Below are positions 44,838 through 53,688 of a DNA stretch of 64,000 nt, piece by piece. Location of the stretch: the NCBI RefSeq assembly GCF_016899855.1, contig NZ_JACJJG010000001.1, positions 62,001 through 126,000 of the forward strand, written 5' to 3'. The notes beneath the pieces were generated by a model. That model was given only the letters and a program-made list of their open reading frames with translations. It was not told the origin of the DNA and searched no databases. The translations under genes and the position numbers were made by a program. The stretch is from Marseilla massiliensis (GTDB lineage: Bacteria; Bacteroidota; Bacteroidia; Bacteroidales; Bacteroidaceae). Positions within the stretch are counted from its first letter, which is position 1. Every line of letters begins with the position of its first letter.

Positions 44838-45455
44838 ATGATCAAATGCAATGTGACAATCAACGGCACGGTCAGCCGGGCGGCGACGGTGCGGACCAAC
44901 AGCGAGGGACAATCGTTTATCTGCCTTACCGTCAAGGCAACCATTCCCGCCAAGTCGGGTGCGGGCAAGCAAGTGGAAATCTCCGTATCAATGGACGGAG
45001 AAGAAACAGATACCACCTCGTATGCCGTGGGTGCAAGGGTGGAAATGCAGGGTACGCTTACTTTCCGTAAGCGTAGCGACAACCTATACTTGAATTTCCA
45101 TGCCGAAGCAGTGGATTTTGCCCCTGTATCCGACAAGGACAGCATAACGGGCGACATTGAATTTCGCGGCACCATCGGCAAGCAGGTGGAGGAAAAGACC
45201 GACAAGAAAGGCGGCAAGTATCTTGTATTCTCGGCTTTCAGCACCGAGAAAGACGGAGAAGCCTTCGCTTTCACTTGGGTGCGTTTCATCCGTTTCTCGG
45301 CAGAGCGGGAGACTTTCCTTGCACCTAAGACGGGTATAACAGCCAAGGGCAAGCTAGAATTGTCAGCCTACCTTGACAAGCTCAACATCGCTTGCCGGGT
45401 GGAAGAGTTGGCTGAATGGGTAAAAAAGGATAATAACTATCAAACCCAGGAATAA
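44838..45455 (+). CDS. SSB-like protein with two OB folds
   Basis: The protein has 205 residues. Residues 1-95 (MIKCNVTINGTVSRAATVRT, KQVEISVSMDGEET, VEMQGTLTFRKRSDNLYLNF) and 100-190 (GDIEFRGTIGKQVEEKTDKK, YLVFSAFSTEKDG, ITAKGKLELSAYLDK) each look like an SSB/OB domain, an uncommon tandem layout. The acidic C-terminal tail tip of bacterial SSB is missing. It likely coats single-stranded DNA entering the recipient. ArdC follows 2 bases downstream. Confidence 0.75.
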   Translation: MIKCNVTINGTVSRAATVRTNSEGQSFICLTVKATIPAKSGAGKQVEISVSMDGEETDTTSYAVGARVEMQGTLTFRKRSDNLYLNFHAEAVDFAPVSDKDSITGDIEFRGTIGKQVEEKTDKKGGKYLVFSAFSTEKDGEAFAFTWVRFIRFSAERETFLAPKTGITAKGKLELSAYLDKLNIACRVEELAEWVKKDNNYQTQE

Positions 45456-45457
45456 GC

Positions 45458-46642
45458 ATGGCAAAGAGGAATGATTACCACAGGGATGGTCCGTCAGCCG
45501 AAGACCGGGCGTTGGAACGTTTCACGGAACTGATGATCGAGAAGATTTCCACCCTGCAAAAGGACTGGTCGAAACCTTGGTTCACGGCGGGCATGATGAA
45601 ATGGCCGAAGAACCTTTCGGGCAGGGAGTACAACGGGATGAATGCTCTGATGTTGGCATTGGAATGTGAGAAAAGGGGGTATGAGCTTCCCGTGTTCTGC
45701 ACCTTCGATGCGGCCTTGTCGCTCAATTACAGCAAGAAGAAGGACGGCTCGCGGCAGCCTTTGCTGGATGAAAACGGAGAGAAGCTGTCGTTGGTGTCCG
45801 TGCAGAAAGGCGAGAGATCCTTCCCGGTTTTTATCACCACCTTTACCGTGGTGGACAAGGAAACGAAAGAGAAAATCAAGTATGAGGACTATAAAAGGCT
45901 GTCCGATGAAGAAAAACAGCGATATTCGGTTTATCCGAAGATGAACGTATATAACGTGTTCAATGTGGACCAGACCAACCTCCGCGAGGCTCGTCCCGAA
46001 CTGTACGAGAAGATTCGGTCTGCCAATGAACTGAAACCGCCCGTAAAATTGGACGGCGAGTCATTCTCCTTCGCCCCGTTGGACGAGATGGTGGACAAAG
46101 GACTGTGGGTATGTCCTATCCGCCCCATGCATCAGGACAGGGCGTATTACAGCATCAGCAAGGACGAAATTGTCATTCCTGAAAAGGCGCAGTTCGTGAA
46201 CGGGGAATCCTATTACGGCACCATGCTGCATGAGATGACCCATAGTTCCGGACATGAGAGCCGGTTGAACCGCTTGAAACCCGCTGCATTCGGGTCGGAG
46301 GAATACGCAAGGGAGGAATTGGTGGCCGAGCTGGGTAGTGCGCTGTTGGCTTCACGTTATGGTATGGCAAAGCAGGTAAAAGAGGAGTCGGCGGCTTACC
46401 TGAAGTCGTGGCTGGGCAGCCTAAAAGAGTCGCCGGAGTTCCTGAGAACGACCTTGTTCGATGTAAAAAGGGCGACCTCGATGATTTCGCAGCAGATTGA
46501 GGCCGTACAGGAGCGCATCGAAGCCAAGCCGGACATCATGGATGTGGACGGCGACGGGAACACACAAGAAGTGGCTCATGAGGAACGAGAGCTTGTGGGT
46601 ACGGTGGCGGAGGAACACGTGCCGTACCGACGGGGACGGTAA
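45458..46642 (+). CDS. ArdC-like antirestriction protein with zincin domain
   Basis: The protein has 394 residues. The N-domain has WSKPWFTAGMMKWPKNLSGR, YNGMNALMLALECEKRGYE and NVFNVDQTNLREARPELYE, the ssDNA-binding ArdC module. The C-domain carries YYGTMLHEMTHSSGHESRLN with the HExxH zinc motif, then YAREELVAELGSALL. Such proteins protect incoming conjugative DNA from host restriction; the metallopeptidase may act on host proteins. It is the last gene of the + strand series and is followed by a hairpin. Confidence 0.85.
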   Translation: MAKRNDYHRDGPSAEDRALERFTELMIEKISTLQKDWSKPWFTAGMMKWPKNLSGREYNGMNALMLALECEKRGYELPVFCTFDAALSLNYSKKKDGSRQPLLDENGEKLSLVSVQKGERSFPVFITTFTVVDKETKEKIKYEDYKRLSDEEKQRYSVYPKMNVYNVFNVDQTNLREARPELYEKIRSANELKPPVKLDGESFSFAPLDEMVDKGLWVCPIRPMHQDRAYYSISKDEIVIPEKAQFVNGESYYGTMLHEMTHSSGHESRLNRLKPAAFGSEEYAREELVAELGSALLASRYGMAKQVKEESAAYLKSWLGSLKESPEFLRTTLFDVKRATSMISQQIEAVQERIEAKPDIMDVDGDGNTQEVAHEERELVGTVAEEHVPYRRGR

Positions 46643-46670
46643 AAGGGAAGCGGTCTCATAAAGGTACGGT

Positions 46671-46703
46671 CGGCAGGGTGGATTTGTTTGCTCCACCCTG
46701 CCG
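46671..46703. terminator. Bidirectional hairpin between convergent genes
   Basis: CGGCAGGGTGGA and TCCACCCTGCCG form a perfect 12-bp stem with a 9-base loop between ardC (+) and the next gene (-). There is no strong T-run on either side. Confidence 0.6.
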
Positions 46704-46730
46704 GCAGTTACCAATGTTGATGCATCCGTG

Positions 46731-47201
46731 TCAGAAATGATAGCGGATGACACCGCCGAAGAAAAGTACCGTTCCTTCCTCCAACCCGCTGACCCAGGAC
46801 ATGAAGCCGGCCGATAGCATGGGTTCGCCGTCGATGAAAAACCTGATGTTCGTATCCAGCGGATTTTCAATCTCCCTTTTCAGCCAGTATGCCTCTCCGA
46901 CGAACTTGAATACGTTTTCGGATGACACTTTCACGGCCTTGCCGTGGATGCGGGCCACCCACTCTTCCGTCCACTTGCCGATGCCGCCGTTATACCGCAG
47001 GGAATTTTCGTCGATGGGCGTGAACATCCCTTCGGGCAGTATGCAGCTGCAGAAATCCTCAATCACGATTTTACGGTATGCTTCCAGGACTTCCGAACAA
47101 TAGTCGAAGAAGCCATAACCGCCTTCATACAACGTGAGCGCGTTTATGAAATCCTCCTTGCCGATGACTTCCGTTCCGATTTGAATGATGTTTGAGTACA
47201 T
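46731..47201 (-). CDS. Hypothetical protein behind leader a
   Basis: The protein has 156 residues (MYSNIIQIGTEVIGKEDFIN) and no recognised motif or membrane segment. The C-terminal part has FFIDGEPMLSAGFMSWVSGL. It is preceded by one of four related structured leaders, starting about 35 bases upstream of the ATG. Apparently transcribed alone. Confidence 0.65.
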   Translation of the reverse strand: MYSNIIQIGTEVIGKEDFINALTLYEGGYGFFDYCSEVLEAYRKIVIEDFCSCILPEGMFTPIDENSLRYNGGIGKWTEEWVARIHGKAVKVSSENVFKFVGEAYWLKREIENPLDTNIRFFIDGEPMLSAGFMSWVSGLEEGTVLFFGGVIRYHF

Positions 47202-47235
47202 GGTTCTTGTTTTTATTAGTTGGACATTGTGTGCA

Positions 47236-47432
47236 TTCCCTGTTGTCCGGGCTTTCCGCCCTTACCGCAAGGACATTTTACGTGCGGATGGAAACGGCAG
47301 GACAGGGAAACAAAGGCAAGCAATCTCGAAGGATAGTATGGCGGTGCTTGACGTGTTTCCCATGCCGTAACTTTGCACTGGAAAATGGGGCGGCAAGAAT
47401 GGGCGTATGGCAAAATCCAATAAGGTATAAAA
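47236..47432 (-). promoter_or_regulatory. Structured leader a (repeat family)
   Basis: Read on the + strand, TTCCCTGTTGTCCGGGCT begins 36 bases beyond the start codon, followed by hairpin-forming CGGGC/GCCC-type sequence and ATTTTACGTGCGGATG, ending with GGTATAAAAGG at 47423-47433. Leaders b, c and d share the first and last elements. A second TATAAAAGG lies at 47460-47468. On the - strand the end motif reads CCTTTTATACC and may be part of the promoter. Confidence 0.5.
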
Positions 47433-47485
47433 GGATTGGTCAAAACAATATATAAAAGTGTATAAAAGGGTGCTGCGGCATGGAA

Positions 47486-47520
47486 AGCCTATGGGAAATC
47501 GGCAGGGCTTCCCATAAGCT
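47486..47520 (-). terminator. Hairpin after YubB-like gene
   Basis: On the + strand AGCCTATGGGAA and TTCCCATAAGCT pair over 11 of 12 positions. It lies 15 bases beyond the stop codon of the - strand gene at 47535, so it probably ends the clamp-YubB transcript. Confidence 0.55.
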
Positions 47521-47534
47521 GTCCTTGCGGCTCA

Positions 47535-48113
47535 TCACACCACATTGTATTGGTACAGGTAGCAGTAATTGTCCGTCCCTGCCGATTTCCACTGTCGGTT
47601 GAGGTCGCCCAAGTCCTTTTCGGAGCAGATGGCGCAACCGCACATTCTCGACACCCAGTCAAGGGTTTTCTCCAAGCAGGGGAAATATTCGGTCACGTAC
47701 CCGTCATCGGGAAAGTGCGCATCCACGGCGTACCTGTCCTTGAAATAGCGGCCCTCGCTGTCGTTGGTCTCGTAAAAGTCCATCATCGGTTCTTCGGAAA
47801 TGTAATAGTAAGTCAAGGAGGGGAACTTCTCGCAGATGAAGTCGTAGGTCTCGATGCAGGGCGCCCATGCGGTTTCCGTTTCCATGCGCAAGACATTCCC
47901 CTGGCATTGCAAGGACATCCATGACCCACGGCAATAGGTATTCTCCCACTTGCCGCCCAAGGCTTCGACAAGGCAACCCAACCAGTTTGTGCCAAAACCG
48001 TTTTCAACCAATGGAGTTTTGCGCCTTTCCAACTTTTTCATCGTTTGGTAAAGGGTCTTGATTTCTTGCTTGTCACCCTCGAATACGAGGGCTGTTGAAC
48101 ACCAATTAGGCAT
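47535..48113 (-). CDS. YubB/Api92-like (DUF1281) protein
   Basis: The protein has 192 residues and begins MPNWCSTALVFEGDKQEIKT, the hallmark start of the DUF1281/YubB family with a ferredoxin-like fold. The family's conserved aromatic features appear as WAPCIETYDFICEKFPSLTY and YYISEEPMMDFYETNDSEGRY. Such genes are common on phages and conjugative elements, with function unknown. It lies downstream of the clamp gene and is probably co-transcribed through a 77-base gap holding a hairpin. Confidence 0.75.
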   Translation of the reverse strand: MPNWCSTALVFEGDKQEIKTLYQTMKKLERRKTPLVENGFGTNWLGCLVEALGGKWENTYCRGSWMSLQCQGNVLRMETETAWAPCIETYDFICEKFPSLTYYYISEEPMMDFYETNDSEGRYFKDRYAVDAHFPDDGYVTEYFPCLEKTLDWVSRMCGCAICSEKDLGDLNRQWKSAGTDNYCYLYQYNVV

Positions 48114-48152
48114 GATTGTAAATGATTTTAGTTATACATTATGTTTGGATGG

Positions 48153-48181
48153 GGTACAGGGCGTTAGGAACACCCTATACC
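48153..48181 (-). other. Intercistronic hairpin
   Basis: On the - strand GGTATAGGGTGTT and AACGCCCTGTACC pair over 13 positions with two G-T pairs and a 3-base loop. Both wobbles are favourable only in - strand RNA. It separates the clamp stop from the YubB-like gene and may tune expression between the two. Confidence 0.45.
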
Positions 48182-48190
48182 TTTTGTCGT

Positions 48191-49312
48191 TCACTCAGGC
48201 AACATCATCGGCATCAGCAGAGCCAAGTGTTCCGACTGCACATCGCTTGAAACGGGTTCGATGATGGCGGCACGGCAGGCTTCGCTCATGCGGAAACGCA
48301 CTTCGGCTGTATCCATGTTCTCCAATATCATCTTGAGGTTCTCTGCGTGGAAAGCGATACGGACTTCATCGCCTTGGTAAGTACAGAACACGGTTTCTTC
48401 GGCCGATGTGGCATTGTCAAAATCATGCCCTGTGAGGAGCAAGGCCATGCCCGAAAAGGACAACACAAGCTGGCGGCTCGTCCTTTCCGCGAATACGCCT
48501 ACGCGACGGATGGCAGACAACAGGGCTTGGCGGTCGATGGTAGCTTCCTTGTTGCTGTTGGTGGGAACAATGGCATTGTAGTTGGGGTATGTTCCCTCTA
48601 TCAGCCGTGTGCTGAAACTGTCCGTGTCGGTCTTGAACACAATGTTCCGCCCGTTGTATTCCACTTCCACGCTACCCTCCTTTTTATGCAACAACAACTT
48701 GACAATCTTTGCTGCCTTAGCCGACAAGACGAAACGGCAATCATCCGCATTTCCTGCCAAGGGATAGGTGTTGCGCACCAACTTATGCCCATCGGATGCG
48801 GCACACTCCAACTTACCATCGGAAATAGTGTAGTTTATCCCTGTCATCACGGGGCGCAAGGCATCGTAAGAAACGGCAAAGAGCGATTGGTCAATGGAAT
48901 TGCACAATGTGGCTGCGTCCATGTCGAAACGAATGTCACTCTCGTTTTGCATCATGGGATATTCATCGCTGCCAAACCCTGCCATGCCGTAATGCCCGTT
49001 CAAATAGTTGATGGTCACACTTTTGTCCTTATCGTCAATGGTAAAGGTAATCGGTTGTTCGGGCAGGTTCCTCACTGCGTCCAACAAGGTGGATGCCGTG
49101 ATGCACACTTTGCCTGCTCCCTCCTGTCCTGTGATATCCAGCGAGCCGTGCCATACACATTCCAGGTCGGAGGCGGTCACTTCCAGCGGTGCGTCCTCTT
49201 TCACTTCCAGCAAGAACGTGGAAAGGATGGGCAGTGCCGGTTTGTTGTTCATTACTTTGGCCATTGTAGCCAGTTTGTTTGCCATTGCGGTTGATGATAC
49301 TGTAAATTTCAT
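48191..49312 (-). CDS. dnaN: Sliding clamp (DNA polymerase III beta subunit), element-borne
   Basis: The protein has 373 residues, the full three-domain length of beta clamps. Typical segments: MKFTVSSTAMANKLATMAKV, PALPILSTFLLEV, LLDAVRNLP, YPMM, YDALRPVMTGI, ASDGHKLVR, TRLIEGTYPNYNAIVP and ending LALLMPMMLPE, close to the conserved YLIMPMRL tail. It should encircle DNA and bind polymerases. Being inside a mobile element it is probably a second copy rather than the host gene. It is preceded by structured leader b and followed by the YubB-like gene. Confidence 0.88.
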   Translation of the reverse strand: MKFTVSSTAMANKLATMAKVMNNKPALPILSTFLLEVKEDAPLEVTASDLECVWHGSLDITGQEGAGKVCITASTLLDAVRNLPEQPITFTIDDKDKSVTINYLNGHYGMAGFGSDEYPMMQNESDIRFDMDAATLCNSIDQSLFAVSYDALRPVMTGINYTISDGKLECAASDGHKLVRNTYPLAGNADDCRFVLSAKAAKIVKLLLHKKEGSVEVEYNGRNIVFKTDTDSFSTRLIEGTYPNYNAIVPTNSNKEATIDRQALLSAIRRVGVFAERTSRQLVLSFSGMALLLTGHDFDNATSAEETVFCTYQGDEVRIAFHAENLKMILENMDTAEVRFRMSEACRAAIIEPVSSDVQSEHLALLMPMMLPE

Positions 49313-49328
49313 AATGAGAATGTTTTTG

Positions 49329-49618
49329 TTTCCCCTGCTTTCGGGCTGTTTGCCCTTGCCCGGAGGAAGTTATTTTTCGGTGCAGGATGAGCCGTCCGCC
49401 TATGACGCAAACTTTTTGGCAGGAATACGCTTTGGACAAAGGAGAAAGGAAGATTCCTGTCATCGGGAACAACCGCTTAGTCCGGCCTTTGTCCCAAAAG
49501 TTTTCGGCATCAACAGCGGGCGACTGAACTTCGCACCCGAAAATACGCCCGGCGGCAAGGGTATGGCGCGAGTGGTAAAAAGTCTGTATAATCGGATGAC
49601 TGTCTGTATATAAAAGGA
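49329..49618 (-). promoter_or_regulatory. Structured leader b (repeat family)
   Basis: On the + strand: TTTCCCCTGCTTTCGGGCTG near the clamp start codon, TTATTTTTCGGTGCAGGATG, then GGAATACGCTTTGG (49422-49435), GAGAAAGGAAGATTCC (49443-49458) and TATATAAAAGGATGGCAAAG (from 49607). The middle motifs recur in leaders c and d. No open frame in it is convincing. Confidence 0.5.
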
Positions 49619-49720
49619 TGGCAAAGTGGAAGTGTTGATTTGACATTTTCTTGAAAACCCGTTCCACAAAATATCGGTTTTATTATTTTTGCAGTCATTT
49701 ATGCAGGCAAATAAGAGTAT

Positions 49721-50036
49721 ATGGAACGGTTTATCATCATAGTGTTGCTCATTCTGATACTGTCACTTACATGGTATTGGAGAAGAAAGCTGGGCGAAGC
49801 CTATTGTGCCGCCGCCCAATATGAGCCTACTTTGGAACTGCGCAGGGAGTTCAGCCGCAAGGCTGTGTTGGCGGGCAATCAGGAAGCGAGGTAGATTTTC
49901 CCCATCACCGTTGCGAGGTTTGCTGCCGACCATCAGCCACCCAAAAGTGTTCAAAAAGAAGAAAATCCCATGCGTATTCACGGACTATTACTTCCAGTCA
50001 AGGTACAACCCATACCTAAGCGAAGCACAAAAATAG
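49721..50036 (+). pseudogene. Small broken membrane-protein gene
   Basis: ATG 49721 gives a 57-residue frame, MERFIIIVLLILILSLTWYW then RRKLGEAYCAAAQYEPTLE, with one membrane helix, ending at TAG 49892. Beyond the stop the same frame stays open for about 60 bases, and another frame then gives KKKKIPCVFTDYYFQSRYNP and ends at 50036. Together they look like one protein of about 105 residues interrupted by a stop and a frameshift. A TATTTTTG (49684-49691) upstream fits the -7 box. It might instead be a real 57-residue peptide. Confidence 0.4.
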
Positions 50037-50145
50037 TTCTGCCAATCCTTGATCATCCATACCAACGTCGTAAACGGGTATCTATGATGAAGAGTCGGAA
50101 GACATTGATTAGACGCCTGACAGGACGATTATTTATGTGAACAGC

Positions 50146-50274
50146 ATGATTAACTTGTGGTATGGCAAAAGGAATGGGAAGTATGTAGTGGTAAAAAAGG
50201 AAGTCTTGCCGTTAGATCCGGAGAGCGACAAACCATGCAGCGACGACTTGTCGGAATTTGACTTGCGGATATAG
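50146..50274 (+). CDS. Possible 42-residue protein
   Basis: ATG 50146 starts MINLWYGKRNGKYVVVKKEV followed by a Asp/Glu-rich tail ending FDLRI. The composition is protein-like and the reading is short but clean. It is followed by a hairpin of GGCCG/CGGCC type (50279-50300). The remaining bases of 49895-50366 hold nothing else I can support. Confidence 0.35.
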   Translation: MINLWYGKRNGKYVVVKKEVLPLDPESDKPCSDDLSEFDLRI

Positions 50275-50366
50275 AACAGGCCGACTTTCACAAGCCGGCC
50301 TGCCCTTAAAACAGTGGTTCGATTTGATCGTGAATCCCCCTGTCAAGAATAAAACAAAACAAAAAC

Positions 50367-51833
50367 CTAATCAGTCGTGTTCGTTACAGGAAACAACAGC
50401 CTTACACAAGCATTGCGGTTGGCTTCTACGGGCTTGTAATCGTCGATACCACCGGCTGAAACAGTTTCTATCCTGTCGGCATCCACGCCACGCTTTCGCA
50501 ACTGTCCGGCCATGTATGCGGCACGTCTTTGAGACAAGCCGTTGTTGATGGCATCGTTGCCTGTCGCACTGTCTGCCGCACCGATGATTTGGACGCGCAG
50601 CCCGTGCTTTTGGGCAATCCGGGCGATGCCGTCCAAATTGACCAACTGCGAATAGTCAGTAAGCCTGTCGGTGTCCAGCACGAAGAAGAAATAGATGGGC
50701 GGGCCGATATATCTACCGTCCACAGGCAAGGATGAAACAATGGAATCGTTGCCTTGAAACGAACCATCACTTCTATAATTGGAAACCTCGCCGTATGCCA
50801 TATAAACTGTGTCCTTGCTGTGGATAAAAGTGCTGTCGCCTTTATGTGTGTCCATGTCTGCTTGGGCATCGCGCAGCCTTGCACGAAGCGAGTTCAATCC
50901 GCTGTAATCATTCTTGGGATAGCCGGTAGACAAGCCTTTGCCATCACGTCTATCTTTTATCGAAGAAAGCCTGTCCGCATACTTGTCAAGCAGTCCTTCC
51001 AACTTCAATATCTTCTCCAATTCGGCAATGATGCGGATGCTCATGCCATTCTTCTGCCTGAACCGTTCATTCTCACCGCGCAAGCTGTGGACATAATCGG
51101 TTAACCGCTCGTTACGCTTGATGTAAGGGGAGGCATTAACCACGCGCTTCCAACCTCTCTTGCCGATTGTGTAAGAGAATCCGGCGGTCAGCGACAACAT
51201 ACGGTCGCCCCACCTGTTGCCTGCGCCCATGCCGTCAAAGTCCTTGAAGGTGGTGGCGCAACCAAGTTCAGCGGTGAGGTGCAGGCGGTCGGTCAGACGG
51301 TATCGTCCTTGCACCCCGTAAGAAACGGCAAAGGGTTGCCGGTCGAGTTCGTCATTATGCAGGATACCCAAGCCGACGTAAGGAACCAAGTCCCAACGGA
51401 AATCCTCTTTGGGACATGAGAGGCCCGACAATACATTCCACATCAAGTCGGCATGGAGATGCTGGAAGTTTCTTGATTCAAACAGGGCATCCTTGAACTG
51501 CAAACCTTGGAAGGCAGCTCTCACACCTATGGCAGGCGTGAACCACTTGCCCGCAGAAACGGACAATGCTGGTCTCGTGCGGTCAAAGATGTCACCGCAG
51601 CCAAGCGGCGAACCGACAAAAGCCGACACACCGCCGGACACGTTCACGAACCAGTTTCCACGCCAAGGAGAAACCTCCACGGCATTCTCCAAATAGATCG
51701 GCTCCAACGGTTTCAGCCATTCCTCCCATTGTGGTAGGATCTCCCATCGGATAGTATCCGTCATGGGAACATTGTACGCCCTTGCCATGAGCGGCAGGGA
51801 CAATACGGATAGCAATAAAAATCTTCTTATCAT
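50367..51833 (-). CDS. OmpA-family outer-membrane protein
   Basis: The protein has 488 residues. The signal peptide FLLLSVLSLPLMARA is followed by a barrel-like region (GGVSAFVGSPLG, SAGKWFTPAIGVRAAFQGLQ, a series of alternating strands up to about residue 230). A helical linker (NERLTDYVHSLRGENERFRQ) leads to an OmpA C-domain, FFFVLDTDRLTDYSQLVNLD through LRVQIIGAADSATGNDAINN and LSQRRAAYMAGQL, which binds peptidoglycan. It may anchor a transfer structure to the wall or alter the recipient surface. Apparently monocistronic. Confidence 0.85.
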   Translation of the reverse strand: MIRRFLLLSVLSLPLMARAYNVPMTDTIRWEILPQWEEWLKPLEPIYLENAVEVSPWRGNWFVNVSGGVSAFVGSPLGCGDIFDRTRPALSVSAGKWFTPAIGVRAAFQGLQFKDALFESRNFQHLHADLMWNVLSGLSCPKEDFRWDLVPYVGLGILHNDELDRQPFAVSYGVQGRYRLTDRLHLTAELGCATTFKDFDGMGAGNRWGDRMLSLTAGFSYTIGKRGWKRVVNASPYIKRNERLTDYVHSLRGENERFRQKNGMSIRIIAELEKILKLEGLLDKYADRLSSIKDRRDGKGLSTGYPKNDYSGLNSLRARLRDAQADMDTHKGDSTFIHSKDTVYMAYGEVSNYRSDGSFQGNDSIVSSLPVDGRYIGPPIYFFFVLDTDRLTDYSQLVNLDGIARIAQKHGLRVQIIGAADSATGNDAINNGLSQRRAAYMAGQLRKRGVDADRIETVSAGGIDDYKPVEANRNACVRLLFPVTNTTD

Positions 51834-52006
51834 ATTATCAGCATATTTGTTTTCGACTTACAAAAGAAATGATTCGCCACGTCTGCAAAGAGGCTTTCTT
51901 CCTCTTTCAACTCCCGCTTAACAAGAATTTCAGTCACGGCGATTTACCATACTGTCAATCATACTATAAGTCAGATATAAGTGATGACAAAAAGTCTCTT
52001 GGCCTG

Positions 52007-53467
52007 TCATTTCCTGCGGACGTTCTTGCCTCCTTTGGGCTTCATCATCCGGCTTGCCTGTATCAGGCAGCGTCTTGCCCAGGCCCGGTCGTCCTCGTCC
52101 TCTTTCCGTCCCCAAGGCAGGTCATTGTCACCACCTCCACCGCCGTGGCTTTCGGCAAATGTCGTGGCCAAGTCCACATAGTTCGCAAAGAGGTAGATGG
52201 CACATTTGAAGATGTCCTCGCCACGTTCGGCCACATCTTTCAGCAGCGTGCCGTCGAACAGATTTTGTCCTTCGCCGTCCAATGCTGGAAGCAATGACTT
52301 GAACTCGTTCAGTATGTCGCCCAACAGCGCATCGGCCAGCCGGTAGCGCACCTGATGTTCCAAGTCGTAGGTCGCAGCTTTGAGCTCTCGCCGGTATTCA
52401 ACCGCACGTTCACGTGTTTCTTCCTCTATCTGTCTAAGTTCGGAAAGTTGTCTGTTCGCTTCTTCCAATTTGCCGCGTTTGTCGGTGAGATTATCAAGCA
52501 CTTTCTGCAAGTCAAGGTCGAGTTTGCTTATCTTCTTGCGCAATTCCTCCGAATCGCCACGGCTCGCTTTCAATTTTTCCGCAAGGGCTTCCATCTCGGC
52601 AATCATCTGCTTCTTTTTCTCCTCTAAGTTGACGGTCATCGTGCCCAGTCCTTTCACCCGTTTCTCGGCAAAACGGATGTCGGCAAGCAACTCGCCGAGC
52701 AACTTCCTGTTGTTCTCAACCTGTTCCTCCAGGGTCGTACATTCCTCGCTCAACGCACGGCGGTATTCCTCCGTGGTCCGGTGTTTCGCACCGCTTAAGG
52801 CGATGCTCGTGCCTCGTTTCATGCCCCACTTCTCGTTCACCTTGGCGAACTCGTCATGATAGAAATAGAAACGTTGTTTGGAGTCGTATTTGTTGCCTCC
52901 GAAAACCTTGTTGTAGGAAATCCTGCCGCGTGGATCCATCGGTATCACGGAGCAGTGCACATGGGGGTTCAGCTCGTCAAGGTGTACATAGAAACCGACG
53001 ACGTTATCTTCGCCCCAGTGTTCACATGCAAACCTGTACACGTCCTGCGCCCAACGCTCTATGTCCTTGTTGCGACAGATATGAGAGTTGTCCGCCCCGT
53101 GCGTGAAGTTCACTCTCTGGTTGCCGAAGGCGAGCTGGTGCATCCGCTCCCTCGAACCGCCGAAGATGATGTTGGCTACAGTGCGGAACCCCGGCTCGGA
53201 GAGTCCCTCGTTGGGATCCTTGATGCCACGGGATTGCAGGGATTCCGCCATGCGTTGCCCGATAGACTTGGACTTATCCACGGGCACAACTTTCCCGCCC
53301 TTGACTATTTCAAAGTTGAGCCGTTCGCGGGTGCGGTCATAATTGCCGTGCCTCGTCGCCCATTCCCAACCTCTTTCCGTCCAGTTGCGCTGGTGCTCGT
53401 TGCTCTGGCCATCGCTCATGCCCTTTCCGGGCCTGATGTCAAATACCTGTTTGATGCTTTCTGCCAT
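52007..53467 (-). CDS. MobV-family relaxase (Mob/Pre)
   Basis: About 486 residues from the ATG giving MAESIKQVFDIRPGKGMSDG; the open frame extends 17 codons further without typical sequence. The relaxase signature FYVHLDELNPHVHCSVIPMD carries the HxDExxPHxH metal motif of the MobV family. A long coiled coil spans about residues 265-380. The C-terminal 100 residues are variable, with a Gly-rich stretch. It would nick oriT and lead the strand into the recipient; the likely oriT is the hairpin array just upstream of its start. Confidence 0.9.
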   Translation of the reverse strand: MAESIKQVFDIRPGKGMSDGQSNEHQRNWTERGWEWATRHGNYDRTRERLNFEIVKGGKVVPVDKSKSIGQRMAESLQSRGIKDPNEGLSEPGFRTVANIIFGGSRERMHQLAFGNQRVNFTHGADNSHICRNKDIERWAQDVYRFACEHWGEDNVVGFYVHLDELNPHVHCSVIPMDPRGRISYNKVFGGNKYDSKQRFYFYHDEFAKVNEKWGMKRGTSIALSGAKHRTTEEYRRALSEECTTLEEQVENNRKLLGELLADIRFAEKRVKGLGTMTVNLEEKKKQMIAEMEALAEKLKASRGDSEELRKKISKLDLDLQKVLDNLTDKRGKLEEANRQLSELRQIEEETRERAVEYRRELKAATYDLEHQVRYRLADALLGDILNEFKSLLPALDGEGQNLFDGTLLKDVAERGEDIFKCAIYLFANYVDLATTFAESHGGGGGDNDLPWGRKEDEDDRAWARRCLIQASRMMKPKGGKNVRRK

Positions 53468-53518
53468 ATAATCCGGTCGTTTTTTACAGCTTGCTGCCGC
53501 CCCCGGCGGTTCCTGCAT

Positions 53519-53641
53519 TTTGCCCCTTTAAGGGCAAAGTGCGTATTAGGCTACGCAGGCAGAGCCTGTCTTCGTGGGCAAGCCCTGTCGTCAGGGTCGG
53601 AGGTCAAGACCTCCGTTAATACCCATCCCGTCTGTCGGGAT
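53519..53641. other. Six-hairpin array: oriT candidate
   Basis: Six adjacent short perfect inverted repeats occupy 123 bases: TTTGCCC/GGGCAAA (53519-53538), TGCGTA/TACGCA (53540-53557), CAGGC/GCCTG (53556-53568), CCCTG/CAGGG (53583-53596), CGGAGGTC/GACCTCCG (53598-53615) and ATCCCG/CGGGAT (53625-53641). The array lies between the relaxase start and the next gene, both on the - strand. MobV relaxases nick within or beside such repeats. The nic site itself cannot be identified here. Confidence 0.6.
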
Positions 53642-53688
53642 ACCATGCACTTGGTTTGACGAAACTCAGCGCGGGGGAAGCAAGACGT

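Noticed and set aside
48347-49294. 315-codon + strand frame opposite the clamp gene
   Set aside because: Shadow of dnaN; Cys/His-rich translation with no motif.
52856-53659. 267-codon + strand frame opposite mobV
   Set aside because: Shadow of the relaxase and of the hairpin array.
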